Below are positions 60,371 to 64,000 of a DNA stretch of 64,000 nucleotides, one piece after another. The stretch's first letter is position 1; every line of letters begins with the position of its first letter. Made by a program: the position numbers and the translations under genes. The DNA comes from Pyrenopolyporus hunteri. Taxonomy: Eukaryota > Ascomycota > Sordariomycetes > Xylariales > Hypoxylaceae. Below the pieces are notes generated by a model. It ran no database searches. It was not told where the DNA came from and saw only the letters and a list, made by a program, of their open reading frames with translations. The DNA lies in the NCBI GenBank assembly GCA_902806595.1, contig CADCXC010000010.1, positions 2,170,001 through 2,234,000 on the forward strand. The letters are read 5' to 3'.

Positions 60371-60835
60371 ATGAAGACGAGTTTTGCGTCCACCCTGGCA
60401 TTTCTGCCGATTCTCCCCATCATCTCCGCCTTTGAGATCAGCTCCATCTACAAGAACACACTCGGCAGCTGCGATTGCAAAGACATCCGCCTGACGGAAG
60501 GGCATGTTCTCCGTGCCACTTGCTTCGATCCCGAGAAGCGGAGGGTTGCGGATTTCGACCTCGACCTCAATTCATGCCTCGCGAACTACTTGGGCACGTT
60601 AAACCATGTTACGGGCAACGGCAATTTCGCCGCGTCGTGTACCGATTGCGGCATGAACGGCACCAAGCTGATGTGCGACTGTTCCACTGGTGTGGACGGC
60701 GGCACAATACACAACGTAATGGAGCTAAACGACTGGAAGGTCATCCAGGTGAAGTATAGCCATTTCACCTGCGATGATACCAGGGGCATTGAAAAGAGAC
60801 CCTTGATGGCAGGGCCCAATTACTTCAGAGCATAG
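60371..60835 (+). CDS. Secreted CVNH (cyanovirin-N homology) protein
   Basis: A 154-residue single-exon protein. Residues 1-19 are a signal peptide (MKTSFASTLAFLPILPIISA). The mature part follows the two-repeat CVNH pattern (PF08881): GSCDCKDIRLTEGHVLRATC, a block ending DLDLNSCLANYLGTLNHV, then GNFAASCTDCGMNGTKLMCDC, ending near MELNDW. Repeat 1 lacks nothing obvious; the paired cysteines fit the family disulfides. CVNH proteins bind high-mannose glycans in cyanobacteria, ferns and filamentous fungi. The C-terminal RPLMAGPNYFRA tail is extra. The ATG at 60371 is preferred because it immediately precedes the signal peptide. Confidence 0.82.
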   Translation: MKTSFASTLAFLPILPIISAFEISSIYKNTLGSCDCKDIRLTEGHVLRATCFDPEKRRVADFDLDLNSCLANYLGTLNHVTGNGNFAASCTDCGMNGTKLMCDCSTGVDGGTIHNVMELNDWKVIQVKYSHFTCDDTRGIEKRPLMAGPNYFRA

Positions 60836-62205
60836 GTACCTAAACAGCAGGCCTATCCCTTCGGACTTTACGGTAATTGCGGTATGTGCCAGTTCCTGGT
60901 ATGAGATAGATGGACTACGAGACGGATACGAGACTTGAGGGTAGCGTGTTATGGGAGTCGTTTATTTCTCCTTCGGCGTTAGATAGAACAATATCATCGT
61001 ATTGCGCCTAATTTGTGCTTGTCTTTGTTTTTTCGCATTCGCTGTACGTAAAGAAGTAAAGTATGCCCGCGCTATAACTTCATCCCCGGCGTACCGATGT
61101 GAGCTTGTAGAAGTAACCATACGTCGCGCGCTATTTCGTTGGGCATGCCGGTAGATAAATGCCTACCTGTCAGAGATGGGTGTCCCATTTTCACGAAAGG
61201 GGGTGCGCGAGTTATAGGTAGGTACCTAGGTATGTAATCGTACAAGTACCTAGTCATATTAATATAATAAGATATGCCCTGGAGATAATAGTGAATAGCG
61301 CCGCAAGGGGCAAGAATAAAATAATTTAGCGGTTTGACAGATCGGACCCGGGTGCTGTTCCATAGCGCTCCAGCACACTATAATCACTACCTACCTATCT
61401 ATTTTAGCCCCTAAGTCAAAAGCAGGGATATCTAAACCCACTATATTTCAGTGGGCGACGCTGCCAATGCCCGGATATCGCCGCGAGAAGCCCGCTAGAT
61501 ATTATAGGCACAATATTATTATTCAACCACTACGTCTTAACATACCTGCCTAGGCTTCATTATTACGGAGAACCGCCGCTGTTTTAATGCTCAGCTAAAT
61601 AAAATACAAGGTGCAGTTAGAGTTAAAGGAAGTCGGAATTTTGGCTGCAACTTTCGTATCTTATCTTACGCCTGCCCGCCGACGTTTCAAGTATCCCGTA
61701 AATTCCACTCAAACATAAATATATGTAATATCCAAAAAAGTAAACGCCGATGACCCCAACCCGATTTGAACGGATAACCTTTCGATGCCTTTGAAGCTGG
61801 AGTCGAACGCGCTACCGTTGCGCCATGAGGCCAGACTATACCAGGAGACGAACGATGAGAGCGGATATCGCTCCTTATCAGTAAAGGGGGCGGAGGGGGA
61901 ATTGCTTATAGATTGATTACAATTGAGCAAGGCGGCCGCTTTGGGATATCATGAAGATATTGACAGGCTCCTCAAAAGGCGGCCTTAATCTGCTATAGGC
62001 ACTTCAGTAGCAAACCAAAATGGCCGATTATTGTTCATCTCCTTTTATTCATGTATCTAGCTATTACGTTTTGCCCATCCTACGGTGCGACATTCCCGAG
62101 CCACCTTCTTATGAGCCCGTACCAAGCGCTGATAGACTCGGGCGCGAGAGTGTATAGCAGTCGACGGGGTTGTCAAATGCCCGCTGGGTGAGACATGAAA
62201 TTTCA
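60836..62205. other. Intergenic with a tRNA gene
   Basis: Apart from the tRNA at 61,751-61,832 it holds TAGGTAC palindromes (60,832-60,845 and 61,213-61,255). No protein-coding ORF of substance. Confidence 0.6.
61751..61832 (-). tRNA. tRNA-Trp (CCA) with a 10-nt intron
   Basis: Read on the minus strand, GGCCTCA pairs with TGGGGTC (five Watson-Crick pairs and two G-U), with discriminator A at 61751. The D arm is GCGC-AACGGTA-GCGC. The anticodon stem TTCGA/TCGAA is perfect around loop CT-CCA-GA, once a 10-nt intron (61787-61796) is removed from its canonical place, one nucleotide 3' of the anticodon (CCA at 61798-61800). The T arm is ATCCG-TTCAAAT-CGGGT. The mature length is 72 nt without CCA, which would be added after transcription. 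Introns in nuclear tRNA-Trp are usual in fungi. Confidence 0.9.
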
Positions 62206-64000
62206 TCAGAAATGAATGATCTCGCCGTGTGCTGGGTCAGGATGGTCTTGTATGAGAAAGTCATTCCAGTTGTCCAACATGTAGAATCCATACCCTCCAG
62301 CTGTCGTTGGTTCTAGTGTCTGAGACGTATGTTCTCGGCCCGGATCCGGTAAGTCTGTTGCGATAGTCCCGTCGCCGCCATCGAAAATTACGGTCCTTGG
62401 ATCCATTGCCGGACCACTTAGGCCGATAATCGTTGGATCTCCGGTCTGTGCATCTACCTGGCGGACTTTCTTTGCTGTGTCGAGGACCTGGACCGCCCAT
62501 TCTAGGCCTACTCCAACTTTACTGTTGTATGTAGTTCGACGATCCGGGTATTGTAAAACTTGTAGTAGGCGGGAAACGGAATTAAGCAGCTTGACATCTG
62601 CCTCGATATTATTATGCTTGTTAGACGTCAGATCATTGTTAGGCGAGTGGCTTGCAAGAATATCGTCCAGGCAAAAGAGAACTAGGTCTGCGAATGCAAC
62701 CATGGGATAGGCCCCTACAACCCGGGCTAGCAAGGCCAGTCGCGTCTTAGCATGATGATTAGGCGTTGGCGATGTGATGTCGTCTATGCATCCTATCTCT
62801 ACGATCAGTTCAAGACAGGTGCGCGCGTGTTGGCGCATCTCTGCTTCCAATTGTTCATTCTTGGTGCTGTCGCACCGGAGAATCAGAACGTGAGTGACAT
62901 GGTAACAATATCTCACTTCTAGCTGCAAGAACGAGAAGTCATCAGTCCCCTGACCACCCACTCCATGCTGTACTCCTGATCTAGTCGGGTCATTTGCAGA
63001 CGAGGAATGGAAAGCAATGGTTTCCAGGACGTCCGGGTGATGTTCACGCCATTTGATTAATTGCTGAATGAGGCCTGGTACTTGGCTCGACAAATAGGCT
63101 GTTCCAGCAGCGATCGCCTGAGCAGAGTAGAGCTTCAAGTATATCTCTTCCCAAATAATCATCATATTGTTGAGAGAATCGATGAATTTTTGGCTCGGTG
63201 ATTGGGCCTCGTACGGTTTCACCTCCCATAGCTTAAGGCTCGAGTCGAAGTGGTAAAGATCACAGGGGTCGCCCGTTATAAAGGCCCGCTGCTTGTCCAT
63301 GCTGTACAGGACTCGAAAGACACGATCTTGTTCGTTAGGATCTTCGTCGGGGCTTCCGTCGTAAGCCTTGGCTAAATGCAATCCGAGTACGCGAGCAAGG
63401 TAGCAAGCCGCGTGTAATACTCTCTCGAAGAATGTACTGCTGTAGAATTCCTGGGCAACAAGGGCCTAATATAACCCAAGAGACACAAGACACTTAGCGA
63501 TACGCTTGACAGACGTATATAGACCGTTAGGAGCTATGATTAGAACTTACTAGAGTTAAAAGGGCTTGAATATTGAGGAGGCTTGGACGTGTGTAGGGAG
63601 TCAGATCGGCCAGAGCACGGTCGCAGTTGCGGAGGCATGAGGAGATGAGATCTTGGGCAAGCAAGCTCGTATTACTTGGTGATGAGGTGTCTGCGAAACT
63701 GCGCCTCCGACGCGAGGCGCGGGTGTCTAGGCCAAGTTCCAGCAAAGAGATGTTGTTGAATATGATGGCCCAGAGGCCATCTCTGGCATGCCCATCTGCC
63801 GGCCGAGTTAATGGCGGCGTGGATGAATAGAATGCGTCAACAGCATTTCGGAGGCGTTTTTCATCGAAAATTGGGGTTCGGACATTGATATTCCGTATGA
63901 ATCCATGGATGAAAAGGCGCACGAACAACTGGGGTGGCGAAGCAACAGGCTGGCGGTCGCTATGAACGGTTGGTTGAATGCATTTGCCCTGCAGGGGGAA
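62206..64000 (-). CDS. Fungal-specific transcription factor, 3' part (partial)
   Basis: Two exons in view, 63551-64000 (open to the window edge) and 62206-63465, join in phase across an 85-nt intron (GTAAGT..TTAG) to give 570 residues. The N-terminus, with any Zn2Cys6 finger, lies beyond position 64000. The sequence resembles the fungal transcription-factor domain (PF04082): LFIHGFIRNINVRTPIFDEK, ACYLARVLGLHLAKAYDG, DPNEQDRVFRVLYSMDKQRAF and CDLYHFDSSLKLWE. The remaining 300 residues are helical with ARTCLELIVEIG and LVLFCLDDILASH, ending in an acidic/aromatic stretch near GEIIHF that could be an activation region. No pathway can be assigned. Confidence 0.88.

Noticed and set aside
1..64000. 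CRISPR arrays or bacterial-type operons
   Set aside because: Tandem repeats here lack regular unique spacers, and genes carry fungal introns.

Overview
The window is nuclear DNA of a filamentous ascomycete. Genes carry short introns (about 46-136 nt) with GT..AG ends and CTAAC-like branch points. Proteins match fungal families (Prp17, Erv14, Map1, Bna4, NCS1 permease, RTA1, Zn2Cys6 factor, P450). An AT-rich block shows the mark of repeat-induced point mutation (RIP). A Sordariomycete is my guess, not something proven here.

Layout. Positions 1 to about 24,560 form one AT-rich island with no intact gene. Non-CpG C and G have been almost erased and CpG is spared. Inside lie a 7.8-kb LTR-retrotransposon relic (8353-16180), tandem arrays with periods of 23, 21, about 24 and 72 bp, a pyrimidine-rich tract ending in a 47-T run, and dispersed and inverted copies of other dead elements. 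At about 24,560-24,620 composition switches to ordinary gene-rich DNA, which continues to the end.

Gene-rich part, left to right: a one-TM, possibly mitochondrial protein (+); a four-TM poly-Q protein (-, 2 exons); a doubtful proline-rich ORF (-); PRP17/CDC40 splicing factor (-); ERV14 cargo receptor (-, 4 exons); MAP1 methionine aminopeptidase (-, 4 exons), divergent from BNA4 kynurenine 3-monooxygenase (+, 4 exons); an NCS1 purine/cytosine-type permease (-, 3 exons); a secreted Cys-rich protein (+, 2 exons); an RTA1-family seven-TM protein (+, 3 exons); a basic protein ending in a PP1-docking-like motif (+); a single-TM surface protein (+, 2 exons); a DUF5519/luciferase-domain protein (+, 2 exons); a divergent pair encoding the two halves of a Tm-1-like protein (TIM barrel -, UPF0261 +); a P450 whose eight exons I could join without a break (-); a small one-TM protein (+); a secreted cyanovirin-N homology (CVNH) protein (+); an intron-bearing tRNA-Trp(CCA) (-); and the 3' part of a fungal transcription factor running off the right edge (-).

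Most genes look like unlinked housekeeping or accessory functions. The functional links I would defend are the divergent Tm-1-like pair, possibly with the P450 and DUF5519 genes beside it, and the shared MAP1/BNA4 upstream region. The most unusual signals are in the island: CpG sparing, and two LTR copies of one element mutated on opposite DNA strands. All exon joins were made by eye from splice sites, phase and family resemblance; no search was run.
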